Assembly (NCBI GenBank): GCA_021234155.1 | Contig: JAJEKV010000028.1 | Span: forward strand, 8,570,134-8,634,133 | Source of the DNA: Isoetes taiwanensis | Taxonomy: Eukaryota; Streptophyta; Lycopodiopsida; Isoetales; Isoetaceae | Reading direction: 5' to 3' | Length of the DNA: 64,000 bases | In this document: positions 22,971-34,143 of the stretch, one piece after another | Numbering within the stretch: position 1 is the stretch's first letter | Layout: each line of letters begins with the position of its first letter | Program-made: the position numbers and the translations under genes | The notes under the pieces: generated by a model | The model's database searches: none | Seen by the model: only the letters and a program-made list of their open reading frames with translations | What the model was told of the DNA's origin: nothing

Positions 22971-25900
22971 TGATCTCACTCTTTAATCGCCAAGATTGCT
23001 AGAGCTGGATGGGTTTAATTTAAGTCTCTTTGACTTACCCTTGAACTAGTAGCCGCTTGCCTTTGAAATGTCGCACAACAGCAAAGAACAGGAGGTGGGA
23101 CATCTATAATTCGGCCTCTTAATTGCATGGGTGAGGAAAGAAGATCAAGTGAAAGAAGGATGCAGCAGCAAGTAAGATAACAAGACAACAATAATAGTAG
23201 AGAAAGAACAAAGTAGTCTGAAAGAAGCAATGAAATGGAAGATAGAATACTTAGCTGCATTTGCTCATCCGATTCTTGAGCCTTAAATAGATCAAGTAAC
23301 CCTGTAAATGCAAACCAGAGTTAGTTTACAAACAAATTCATTACAAATTTCTAAGAGGGAAGAAGTACCAGCAAATCGTGAGGTCTTGATCAATCCAGCT
23401 CCTTGATGCATCTGTTTAAGGGCTTGGATTTTGAAGATTAAAGGGCTTGGATTTTGAAGATTAAGGTGGGAATCCTTAACATTTTCGCGCCAGCAGCTTG
23501 TAGACTCTTCCATGGCGCGAGATTAAGGCGCCAATATCTGCTGATACATAAAACAGATTGGGTTACTCAAGAGCCCTACCTAATCCGTCAAGGACGGCGC
23601 CAAAGCCATACAAAACCGTAGCTGGACATATCTTCAACCGCAAAGGGAGCAGCCACAATCCACTTCCGGCCATGCAAGTGATCCGAGGGCATATAGCGTA
23701 GGATCGGCCGGACGATATCTCACGCAGCCCATCTCCCTCGAAGTGAAAATAAAAACCCTAAATGGCTAACCTAAATCCATTTACCCTAAAAGCATGGACC
23801 ATTAACAACCCATGGTTTGCCATTTTTTAGCCCCGGTCCAACCCAAAAATAAAACGTGGTCCATTGTCGTGACCCCCCTACCTCGGGCAAGAAATACCCC
23901 ACTCCAACTTCTTTGACCTTCATAAAAATAATAAGTTTGAAAACCAGAGGTAGCTTGGCTTGGCCCAAGATTGCAAGGTTAGTTTTTATGCTTTTTAAAG
24001 TCTCTAAGGAATCATGATTTGATGGTTGAATAATAAGGCTTTTTGGACCATCTTGCATTGGTAGATTATGATGATTATTACCGAAGTCTCAATAGATCAA
24101 AATGACATTTTCAAAGAACACCTGGGCTTAACCAGCCAAGAAAGACTCTTAGTTGCAAAAACGAAGCAGGAGTGCTTCATATGTGGGCCTTGGGTTATAT
24201 TGGGCAAGTAATACCTCCACCATTCCTCGTAAACATGCAATCACGAAAGCAGATTGAGTTTCCCTCTTACTGAGAGTTTGTTTGCGCTTTGAAGCTTATA
24301 CTTTTGGTAGCGGCAAATGTTTTATCCGAGTCGCTTCACGTGGAAGTATTGACCAACCACAAACATCTTGTGTCTTTTTATACTAATTTGAATTGAAGAT
24401 AATTCTTTAAGTGTGTGCTTTTTGGACCGAGCATCGAGGCATACCAACCATCGCTTTTGATCCAAATTGAATTTCATATTTGCATTTCCATGCAACCTGA
24501 AGTAGCAAGACTTTGCTTGTGTTCTCCCATGGTCCATATTTTGTAGGACTTAATCAAGGAATCAAGAATTATTTCTATGAGAGGGAGATTTCGGGGTCTG
24601 TTTGCGGAGGTTGGCATGGACTTTCTTTTTCTCTAGAATGTCATCGCAGGAGTTTGAAGAAAATACGGCCGATTAAGTCATGGATCCAAAGTAGCTTTTT
24701 AAGAAAATGACGCTTACTAATTATCATAATGCCACAATGAATAAAACAAAAGATAAATGTCATATTAGCAAATCGCAACATGTAATGCCTTTGCATTTCA
24801 CTTGATATACAAGAATGTAGACCCCAAAGATTTGCAACTCGTGATCTAGTAAGTGTGTTGTTACATTTGTTTTTCGTGATCTAGCAAGTGTGTTATTACA
24901 TTTGTTTTGCATGAATGACGCTATCTCACATTGCGAGTCATTTGAAACGTCAAAATTGTTCGATCAATACATGAAAACATCGAACCACAACCTTGGCAAC
25001 GAATGAGTATACTTATATGGATGTGCTTGATCCATGTCGTCGTAATAATGTTCCAAAAGAAAGAAGACAAAAAACGAAAGTGCATTGTTCATTTACATTG
25101 CTTCATTTTATTTGTTATGTGACTCTAACAATTCAAAGTTGGTTGACAGACATGTTAAAGGATAACACAACTATGCCCAATCCCTTTGCGCCTGCCCCAC
25201 TTTGCACCACCCCATCAGTGCGTAACTTGTATATGTATAGGTTGATTTACCATACATGAACGATATACATAATATATTCAAGTTAGTCTTGACAGTGTCT
25301 GAATTGAATTATGTATATGTATATATTGTTGTACGGACTTTACAGTCATTAGAAGCGTTGCTTAACATTTTGACAGCAATGAAAGCTTTCAAATTACTCC
25401 CCTTTGAACAGCACTTAGAAGTTGTTCCAATCTATGTTTCATTACAGGCTGCCCTCGTGATGTCTTCTTTTTCTCATTTTCTGCTGTCTCCCCCGCGGCT
25501 ACTCTCCGCCTTGCCCCTTGCTGCTCTTTTTTGCCTCTGTATATCTCTTTCTCTCTGCCCTTGCTTTCTCCTCTTCTACTTTCTTCCCCTCAGACTCCTC
25601 CAACAACTTTTTTCAAATACCAGGGGCTTTCATTTTGTTATGCTTCCTGTTGTGTGTAGTAGCCTTATCCATATGACCCGCAGATTGGCAAGAAACCTGC
25701 TATCTTCTTCCTCGGAAAATGTTCAGAGTATGCATCCGCTGTAGTTCCTTCTTGATCATCAAACCTCTACCAAATACAAGAATTAAAATTAGTACTAATA
25801 CAAGAATTAAAATTAGTACTAACATATAAAACTCATTAATACGCATATAAATCTGAAGAAAACCTCCAAGGTGCCTTAGAAAATATAAGATATATAATAT

Positions 25901-27688
25901 ATACCTTAAAACCAATGTCTTTTAAAGAATGTAAGTCAATATTGTAGACCAATTAATCAATAAAAGGCTACCTATGAAGCAACGGTAAACACTATATAAT
26001 TTGAACAGTAGACGCTGTCTCATGCTCTCCTTCATCTCCATGTGTTTAAGGGATTTTTGTACTTTTTCACAATTTTTGCATTCTGATAAGATAGCTTCTG
26101 CTTTCCCTGTAATGTGAGAACTTGAGAATAATATCATTCCCTTTAAAACTCAGAAATTTGCAAGAAAAAGACATTTTATAACCTACTTCACAAAACGTTC
26201 CGAACCTAAACTAATCCATCTTCAAAAATGAAGTGAGAAATGATACATTCCAACAACTATCCTCTGGATTGCCAAGGAAGTGGGGAAATATAAGAGTTAA
26301 TAATTAACGGTGGCCTCAGGGCTCATGCAAAATGGGGGCCACATCAACAAAGGGCCTAAGTTGGAGCTGGAGACCTTTGAGTTGGTCCATAGCAGGCTTG
26401 ATAACGCAGCAAATAAAATGAATTGATGATACAACAAAGTTATGACAACCACTGTTGCAAAGTCTTCAGCCATGCTTCTTAGCGGAATACACCTTATTTG
26501 TTCGACCTACCAGCTGAATCTGTTTCTTGAAACTAGAAGTAAATTAGTAACCCAGTACGTTCACATTTTCCCCGTTGCATCTTTGTGGAGCCTGAAGAGT
26601 GGCAGTAAATCTTCATAAAACTTGCTTAGAAAGGAGTATATTGCTAGTATGCAATGCAAGGTTGACGAATTTTCTTCAAACTTATCCTAGGACAAAATCT
26701 TCCCTTTCCAAAACCCTACGTGAGATTTAATCTAAAGTGTTTGTGCCATGTGCACTTGATTCTTGATTAGTCTCACATGTGCAATGAGAAAATGACGCTG
26801 GATATGTCTTATGCAAAGACGATCTTGAGAACCAAAAGTTGCATAAGCAATATGGCGACTTAAGCTAGATATGGCAGGGGCTCTGGATGGAGTACTTGAA
26901 ATGAAAAAGAGATGGGACAGCTTGTTTTAAAATGTCATTTACATGGGTGTCAAATACGGTGCGAATTGAATTTACGAGAAACAAAATGGCAAGAGAGAAG
27001 AAAAAATACGTAATTGAGAAGGCGCCAGCGCCGGCGTTGATCTTGCAGCTGCAAAGGCTTCGAGGTTGAGGCCTTTGCCTCCAAGACGGCGCTTAGGCTT
27101 CATGGCGGCAGCAAACAGGAACTCTGGCGTCTACTCTTTTTGAACCTAAAAATCCCATAAACCCTAAAGATCTGATGGGGCATCCGTGCAAACCTTACCC
27201 ATTTTATTTTCTGTGAAACTCAAAAGGCTTTTCATTTGAAATATTTGAGTAGGGTGGGCTGCTCCGCTTTCGCAGACGTACCATACCTGCGGGTACCGTG
27301 AGTACCCTACCTAGCTGTCCCAGCCGCCTCCCAACGCTGCGGGTAAGTGACGCCGCTCGTCATCCACGATCCACACGCCGCCTGCATTTGGAGCCACCTT
27401 TCGCGACCGCAGTACCCCCATCGCGGCCATCCCGAGGCATGATTCAATGATGGGGTCGGAATTGGCGCTAATTCCAGCCATAATCGCCTCAACGAAAGAT
27501 GGATTATCAAGATTACCCACCGACTCGAAAGCAATTCCATCAACAATTTCTCAATCCCAACCAAGAATCAAGCATGTCCCCTCGCTACAGCATTACATTG
27601 AGCGATGATGTCGATTAGGGCCCGACCACGATCGATGCCACGGGCCCGAGCACCGGCATCAACGGCATTGGAAATTTTAGCAAGCTGC
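22971..27688. other. No gene recognised; small tandem repeats
   Basis: A 22-bp unit AGGGCTTGGATTTTGAAGAT.. is duplicated at 23,419-23,463. A 26-bp unit containing CAAGAATTAAAATTAGTACT is duplicated at about 25,776-25,824. Frames up to 162 codons (25,256-25,744) are hydrophobic and pyrimidine-driven with no recognisable domain. At 27,307-27,564 two overlapping minus-strand frames (for example GNLDNPSFVEAIMAGIS) look moderately protein-like but match nothing I know. Confidence 0.4.
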
Positions 27689-29650
27689 CCCAGGCGCTCA
27701 AAGCCAAGAAGAAAGGGGCATTAGCTACGGACTGCGACTCCAATGCCAAGGAGGCCAACAAAGCGCAGGAGCATGGACAGAGGAAGAGATGTCGACAAAG
27801 ACTTAACGATTTAAGTGGAGAATGGGATTTCATTAGAGAGGCATCTAGACTCGGCCGGTGCATACCGAGTCGCCTATCGTGGATTGGTCAGATGGGCGGA
27901 TTTCCAAGAAGAATGCAAGGCATCCCCATTCTTACACCCCCCAAGAGAAGGAATTGGTTGATTGGGCAATAGGCGTGGCGAAAGTGGTCGGGCATCACTG
28001 GTCAGCCGTGGAAGGAGCGCGGTACCGAGATGGCAAGGGAGGGTAATTCGGCATTTGATGGTGCTGTGGAGCAAATGGTGGAAACTTTTCGCTAAAGACA
28101 CTCCGAGATTTCCTTAGAGTGCCAAACATTGAGGTCCTCACGGCACCCGCAATGAATCAAGCCAACTTGATGGCTTCTACACGTATCGAAAGAACTCTAT
28201 GATGAGTTCATTTTCCCTCCTAATTTGGAATGCAATAACGTAAAACGTGGATCCAAGCCGGAAAAGTAAAGGGTTTGAGGATAACATGAAATGCAAGAAT
28301 AGGGTTAGCGAGCCGGTTATGAATACAAGGGAATGGGTGACTATTTTAGTGTGTGTCAATGCAGAAGGGTTCAGGCTGCCTAATCTCTATATTTTCAAGG
28401 GTACAAGGATGAGGCAAGACAACATAGCCGTGTGAAGAGGGAGCAATTTAGGGCAAGTAAAGAATCACTTTGATAACCAATCGAATTGTTTAAGTCATGG
28501 CTATCTCACTTTCACCCGTGAGTCCCCGGAGGGTGTCACCGATCAACCTCATCTCATACCGCTGGATGGCCATGGTAGCCATGTTGAACTCGATGTCATC
28601 CTTGCCGCCAAAGAGATGGGGTATACATTTTGCCCTCGCTACCTCAAGCCACACATCAAATAGGCTACAACCACTAGATGTGTCTTGCTTTGCACCATTC
28701 AAAGCCGTGATTCAAAAAGATTGAGGGCGCACTATATGGTGAAGAAGGTGGATCGAACCAAAGAGGGAAGACATAGTCAACTCATTTCCCATGCCATTGC
28801 AGCTGGTCCGGACAATCTCCAACATAAAGGCAGTTTTCATCGCGAACCGAATATGGCCATTTAACCCAACAAAAAGTGGTTCCCGGAAGGGAAGGATCAA
28901 GGCTTGCAAGGGAAGACGGATGCCCCGCATTCATCTATCTGGACAACCATCAATTGAGGTTGTAGATGAACATGAGAATGATGTGCCATAATGTATTGCA
29001 TGAGAATGATGTACCATTGAGCAGTCAAGGTTGTGTGTGGTATGGATATGGAAACGAATGTTGTTGAGGGCTACAACATACAAGAAGTGGACTCGCAATG
29101 GGAAGAGCATGTCCACGATCACGGAACATGCCGGGTGCTACACATGGGACCATGCAATGTCCTCCTCCACCTCAGTAGGGAATTGACAGGGGGCCAAACC
29201 TCACGTGTCCAAACCTCATGTGTCCAAGCCGAGCCAGCACACACGTGACAGCCTCCAGAAGGAGAGGCATTGTTCCTAACTGCATGGCAAGAGTTCATAT
29301 CAAGAGTGATATTTCCCCGCCAAGCTCTTGCAAAGATAGAAGACAAGAAGGGAAGAGGCCAAAGGCTTTAAGAGGGAGTAGGCAGCCCTCAAGAAGATTG
29401 AGGCAAAGAAAGAGGAGGGTATAGAAAGAGGAGGCCAAGAGAAGGGTGCTGCCGCAAACAGGCTGAAAGGGAGAGTAGAAAGCAAGCGAGGCTTTATGAG
29501 GCCTCCTCTAAGAGACGAGGGATTTCATGCATCCACGGGCCAATCAAGAGTTCGTATATTTGGTTACCAAAGACCATCAATGAGGCCGCAGCAAAGGAGG
29601 CTAGCAGCTAGGCTCAGCTGAAAGGCGCATTGTGGTTTAGGTCATACTCA
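27689..29650 (+). pseudogene. Pogo-like (Tc1/mariner) transposase relic 2
   Basis: On the plus strand, pieces in alternating frames follow the pogo-like order. The N-terminal part contains ATDCDSNAKEANKA (about 27,720). A CENP-B-type region follows (about 28,075-28,200), then REWVTILVCVNAEGFRLPNL and YIFKGTRM (28,330-28,410). The DDE core has LDGHGSHVELDVILAAKEMG (28,570-28,630) and NRLQPLDVSCFAPFKAVIQ, which keeps the third Asp. A basic coiled tail (about 29,310-29,480) ends in ASSKRRGISCIHGP. It differs from relic 1 throughout and is on the opposite strand, so it is a separate lineage. Many breaks are single-base losses in CAG or CTG contexts, for example between ILAAKEMG and HTSNRLQPL. Confidence 0.8.
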
Positions 29651-31885
29651 ATGGAGTGCACTTTAGAAATAATGTGGATGAGGATAATTCTCAAGCCTAT
29701 GTTCCGAAAAGCCCAACCAAACCAACCACTAGAGATACAAGATGTGGAGTGCAACTAAGACACTCACCTATGTGAGGGAGACAGGTCAACCCTCACCAAT
29801 CAAAGATAGAGGGTGTGTGTTCCTTTGGTCGTGCCTACAAAGAAACAAGGTAAGCAACATTAGAGCCCCTTGAAAAGATGGGATCTTGCCGCCAGTACGC
29901 ATGACGTTCAGCCTCTTGCACGCCCTTTGAGGATGGGACACAAGGGTGGATCAACTATGCCGCAGCCCAACATGGGCTGAAATGAAAGTGTGCCCGCACT
30001 GACAAGGCCGTGCACATTAGGGGAGATGGCTGAAATAGGGTAGATGCCCAAGCCCTGCCACATCACTCTGGCATGGACGAGGGTTTTTCGTGGTTTGAGA
30101 ACGTATATGGTAGAGGGTATACTTCTTTTATGTGCAATTTATTCAATGTAAGTGCTTAGTAACACCTTTTTGTCCCGACAGTCCAAGAGGCTACCCCAAC
30201 CCCATCTCCTTGAACCAGATAAAATGTGATAAGGTATATGTGCCTTATTACTAAATCCTCAAGTCCGATAAAGTATTTGGGGTGGATAAACCCGGTGCCT
30301 TATTACTAACTCCGTGAAAAATAATGCAGGTGATTATGACTCCTGGACGCAGACAAAGAGAAGAATAGAAGATAAATGGCCAAAGAAGCCATGATAGGAA
30401 GATAAAGACAAAAACTTGTGGTATCAGATTTTGTAATTGCGTAATATATTCCATTCAAAGTGCCTCTCTGCAAATACATTGTTGCTTGCAAAACATGCCT
30501 TCACAAAACACTAAAAGCAAAATGGCACTAGGCCTATTTCAAAATACGTGAAAACAAAAACTAAAAAAAACATAGAAGGGTCGCTCTGGTGTGCCAAGGA
30601 TCACCAAAGATTCATGTGCTCGCCTCCTAATTACCGTGACTTTCAAATTTCACATTGTCCCCAAAGAATCGGGTGGACCTTGCAAAGCAACCGCATCATG
30701 CTCGCCTTGCATGTCAGATTCTGTCACAAATCCTCGGGTGTGACCACCACATTCAAAGTTAGATCCGGGCAGCTGCCAGAGATCTTCACATTGACAAGGC
30801 AATTCTTCAAAATGAATGAGCCAAGCTTCGCCTTTCCATACGTGACGACGGTACCGGCTGGCCCCTTTCTTCGATGGGGAGGGTGTCCCCGAGGGGCTTT
30901 AAGAAACCACCTCCTCGCAATACCTTGGCCCTTCCTCCAATACCCCCTTCCATAGTCGTAAATCCAAGGGAGTCCCATTAGATAGACTGAAACCCGTAAC
31001 CATTAGATAGATCAAACCCGCAACAAACATTACCTTGACGACGACGAGTTGACGGAGCGCCGATCGAGTTGGCTCGGGAGACGAATGCCGAAATGAGCTG
31101 CCGGATGTCAATTGAGGGAAAGGGCAGCACTTTTATAGCCAAGATTGACATGATGAAGGCTCGCCAATTTGTGCGAAGGCTCTACAAACCATAATCCTCA
31201 AATCATTCGGCAAGCCATTTATGGGAGATCAAACGCCCGAGGAGAGATTATTTTGGCAAAATCTCAAATAGGGCCGTAATGGGTAGCGATGATGGTCCCC
31301 GACCTCGACCGCTGGACGCTGGGCCATGATGGGAACTTCGGTTATGAGATCGCGAGCGCCGGGCGCGAGGCCTAAGAGAGTGAGGTGCCATCAACGACGC
31401 GGTAGGCAAAGGCACGCGCGGAGACGGACCCTTGGGTCGCAAAATAGGTTTATGCCCATGGTTTTAGGATTCCATAATGGCTAATGGTGGAACACGCCAC
31501 GTCACGATAGGTGGCTACCTAGATAGGCCAGAGGCCTTTTTTTTTGGGGGCGGGGAGGGGGGAGGGGAGGGGAGGGGAGAGGGAGTAGGCCACGCCCATG
31601 GCGCGGAGTGGCTAGGTAGCATCGCATGGGGCACTTACACCCCCCCAACTTTAGAGGCCCATAACTTTTAATCGTGAGATAATTTAAGGGCAATTTTTCA
31701 ACAAGCTTATGGCATATCTGATTAGGTATCCAATGACACCTGGATTGATGCAATTGGACCATTTTTTGGCATTTCAATGGGCGCACGCCTTTTAAGTGCG
31801 CGGGACATGGCAACCTATACAAGAGCCGCCGCGAAATTTCTTTTTTCTAAACCCGTATAAAAAGGAAATTTATTTTATATTACTA
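29651..31885. other. No gene recognised; purine-rich tract
   Basis: The 135-codon plus-strand frame at 30,548-30,955 and its minus-strand shadows have no domain I can name. A G/A-rich tract (31,545-31,585) is simple-sequence DNA. At 31,640-31,800 the DNA resembles non-coding parts of plant transposons but has no diagnostic terminus. Confidence 0.4.
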
Positions 31886-31913
31886 CTAGAAAAAGTGCCC
31901 AGAGTTAGTTGGG
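31886..31913 (-). mobile_element. Helitron 3' terminus (minus strand), degraded hairpin
   Basis: On the minus strand, CTGGGCACTTTTTCTAGT ends in CTAG followed by host T, identical in its last 12 bases to the end of the complete Helitron at 58,008. The hairpin is weakened to CCCA/TGGG pairing (31,898-31,913). The 5' end should be at a higher coordinate. One weak candidate is ACTATATAGA ending near 32,396, but I cannot confirm it. Confidence 0.7.
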
Positions 31914-33936
31914 TTTTTCGTCGGGCATAAAAATATTGAAATTGTATTAAAAGTGGCTCCAGGTTGATTATATGAGAACAATCATTATTTTCTTGAATTA
32001 TTTTGAGTTGCACATGATGATAGAGATCGGCGCCGCCAGCTGTAGTAATTATTTGTCGTGAAATTGAAAAAATAAATTTGCCATGTCTTTTGTGAAATTG
32101 TCATGTAAGTAGAAAATGTAACGTATGTGCCATCCCCAATACTCAAAGTAAACCATGTAGAAAAATAAGTTCTAGGTTGCAATGCCGCTCAACTAAAGTT
32201 CTAAATAAGACGATAGTCTATGCACATTTGGACCGTTTATTTCATTTTGTATTAAAACTTTCTGCTTGTACTCGCTAGATCATGAGCGCTGTCTTATAAC
32301 CGCTTCAACTTGATTTCACTCTACATGGTTTACTTTGCAATATTGGGATGGCACCTCAAACTTAGAACTTATTTCTACATCGTTTACTATATAGATTTGA
32401 CACAACACATCGCTTGGGGATAGATTCGCTACCTTCTAACCAACTAGCCATTGAAGAATTATGCAAGGCCACGCTTGGAAGCCGCATCTGTTGATTGCAA
32501 AGACAATACACAATTTAAGTTATAATTACAAGAAATCTTATCTGCCGCCAAGGGCCGCCAACGCTTTCCCCAACTCGCCTATACATGCTAGAACATGTAA
32601 TTTGAACCCGCATTTTGTTGCCTTGTGTTCAAGGTTCGCGACGCCAAGGCCGGTGCTTCCTCACAATTGAATTTTGGATTTAGTGTTTGAAACTCATATA
32701 GATCTTTAAAATTTCAATGTTCTCCGTGTCTTTTGATTAAGGCTTCCCCGCGGAAAACTTCTAGTTGTTAAAGACAAATTTCCCTACCTGAACTCAAAGA
32801 TATTTTGATTATGACAATCACGCATAAAGTATTTCGATAAATCAAATAATAGATTGTATTAGCACCCAATACTATGATCCTTGTTTACATCTTCAAGACC
32901 AGCTTCAACCATGTTTTTCTCAGCCAACCGCACTCCCTTTGACATTTATAGTTTTTAGACATTGCTTTTTGCCTTTAGAAACTAAAACAAAAGATAAACC
33001 CTTCCGATTGAAAAGGAGCAACCGACGGAAGACTTTCTTTGAATGGAGTGATTTATTGACATCTTGCTTTACCTTCATTGCAGAATGGAACCAAATCTTA
33101 TTGATGCATGAAGCACTAATATTTATCTCGACAAAATCTAGGTAAAGCATTAGCAAGTGTAAAAGGGTAATATATTTAGAGGCATTACTTATATTCCCTA
33201 AGAATGAATGTATTAGCTTGATCCTAGCAAAACCACAAAAAGAATTAATGCCCCTCCGAGATGGCTAACATAGACTAATCAGGATTAACAACTTTAAATC
33301 AATGTAACTTGTGCTTCTGTCCATGTTTGCATATGTCTGCAAGTGCATTACATCGCCTTGAATTTATTTCCTAGCAAATTCCTTTCTCCCGCTTGGCTTA
33401 GAAATCCACACACAATCATGATAAATACCAACAATAATCTCTTTTCGCTAAACTCCGTTAGCAAGACTTGTGATAAGTCATGCACAATTTTTTCCTTTAC
33501 ATCATACAACCTCAACAAAAGGGCAAGAAATTTAAATCAAGAAAGAGGTACAAATGCAATCAATTCAAGTAGAAGATGCATCTGCAGATTTGGGTCAACC
33601 AGAGGTACCGCCAAAGCTATCAAGAGACTCCCCTCACCATTGCTCATAACTATAAATTATTAGAGATAGGTAGTTCCAAAAATGCAAAAGACAATGAAGA
33701 CATGTCTATCTTGTATTCAATGAACATAATCACATTCAAGTTCAATCTCGCAGACATTTCTAGAGCAAATTGTAAATCAAAAAGAATAACATAATGTAAG
33801 GGCATGAGATGAGATGATCCACACTTGGTTGTGTACTCAATCTCCAGCACGATGTCGTTCTTTCAACTCCAACCTTTGCAACCTCTTGAAGCACAAATAG
33901 AAGAAATTCCAGTACTTTGGAGGATGTTAAAGTTTA
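31914..33936. other. No gene recognised
   Basis: AT-rich DNA with short frames, holding the inverted repeat annotated separately at 32,129-32,352. Confidence 0.4.
32129..32352. repeat. Inverted repeat with 32-bp arms
   Basis: The left arm (32,129-32,160), GCCATCCCCAATA..CAAAGTAAACCATGTAG, is nearly the reverse complement of the right arm (32,321-32,352), CTACATGGTTTACTTTG..TATTGGGATGGC. The loop is 160 bp. It could be a foldback element or part of the Helitron ending at 31,886. Confidence 0.75.
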
Positions 33937-34135
33937 GATAGATAGATAGATAGATAGTATTTTAACGTCACGCCACTAGGCAGCATCCAACTGGACATGT
34001 GACCACACACCACACTACATTGCTCAACCCCGCCCCAACCACTTTACATTGCGGGTTACATTGCGCCCGTGGGTTTTAAACTAACTCAAGACCTATAGTT
34101 GCAAGAACTAGTGTGTTACCACTAGACCAAACACC
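33937..34135 (-). mobile_element. tRNA-derived SINE
   Basis: On the minus strand the 5' part contains TGGTCTAGTGG (34,119-34,129), an exact match to the RNA polymerase III box A consensus. About 30 bases on is a degenerate box B-like stretch with GAGTT and AAAACCC (34,071-34,090). About 130 bases later the unit ends in a (TCTA)n tail next to ATTTTAACG. Box A, weak box B and a simple-repeat tail are the plan of plant tRNA-derived SINEs. No clear target-site duplication was seen, and a decayed tRNA gene is the alternative. Confidence 0.55.
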
Positions 34136-34143
34136 CAGACGCA

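Noticed and set aside
25256-25744. 162-codon hydrophobic frame as a membrane protein
   Set aside because: Hydrophobicity comes from T/C-rich DNA; no start context, homologue or conserved motif recognised.
30548-30955. 135-codon plus-strand frame and its minus-strand partner as a host gene
   Set aside because: Both strands are partly open and neither shows a domain I can support.
32387-32396. 5' end of the Helitron whose 3' end is at 31,886
   Set aside because: ACTATATAGA followed by T would fit a TC start on the minus strand, but the match is too short and does not resemble the 5' end at 51,712.
34071-34135. Functional tRNA gene on the minus strand
   Set aside because: Box A is perfect, but box B is degenerate and no cloverleaf with an anticodon stem can be drawn; a SINE head fits better.
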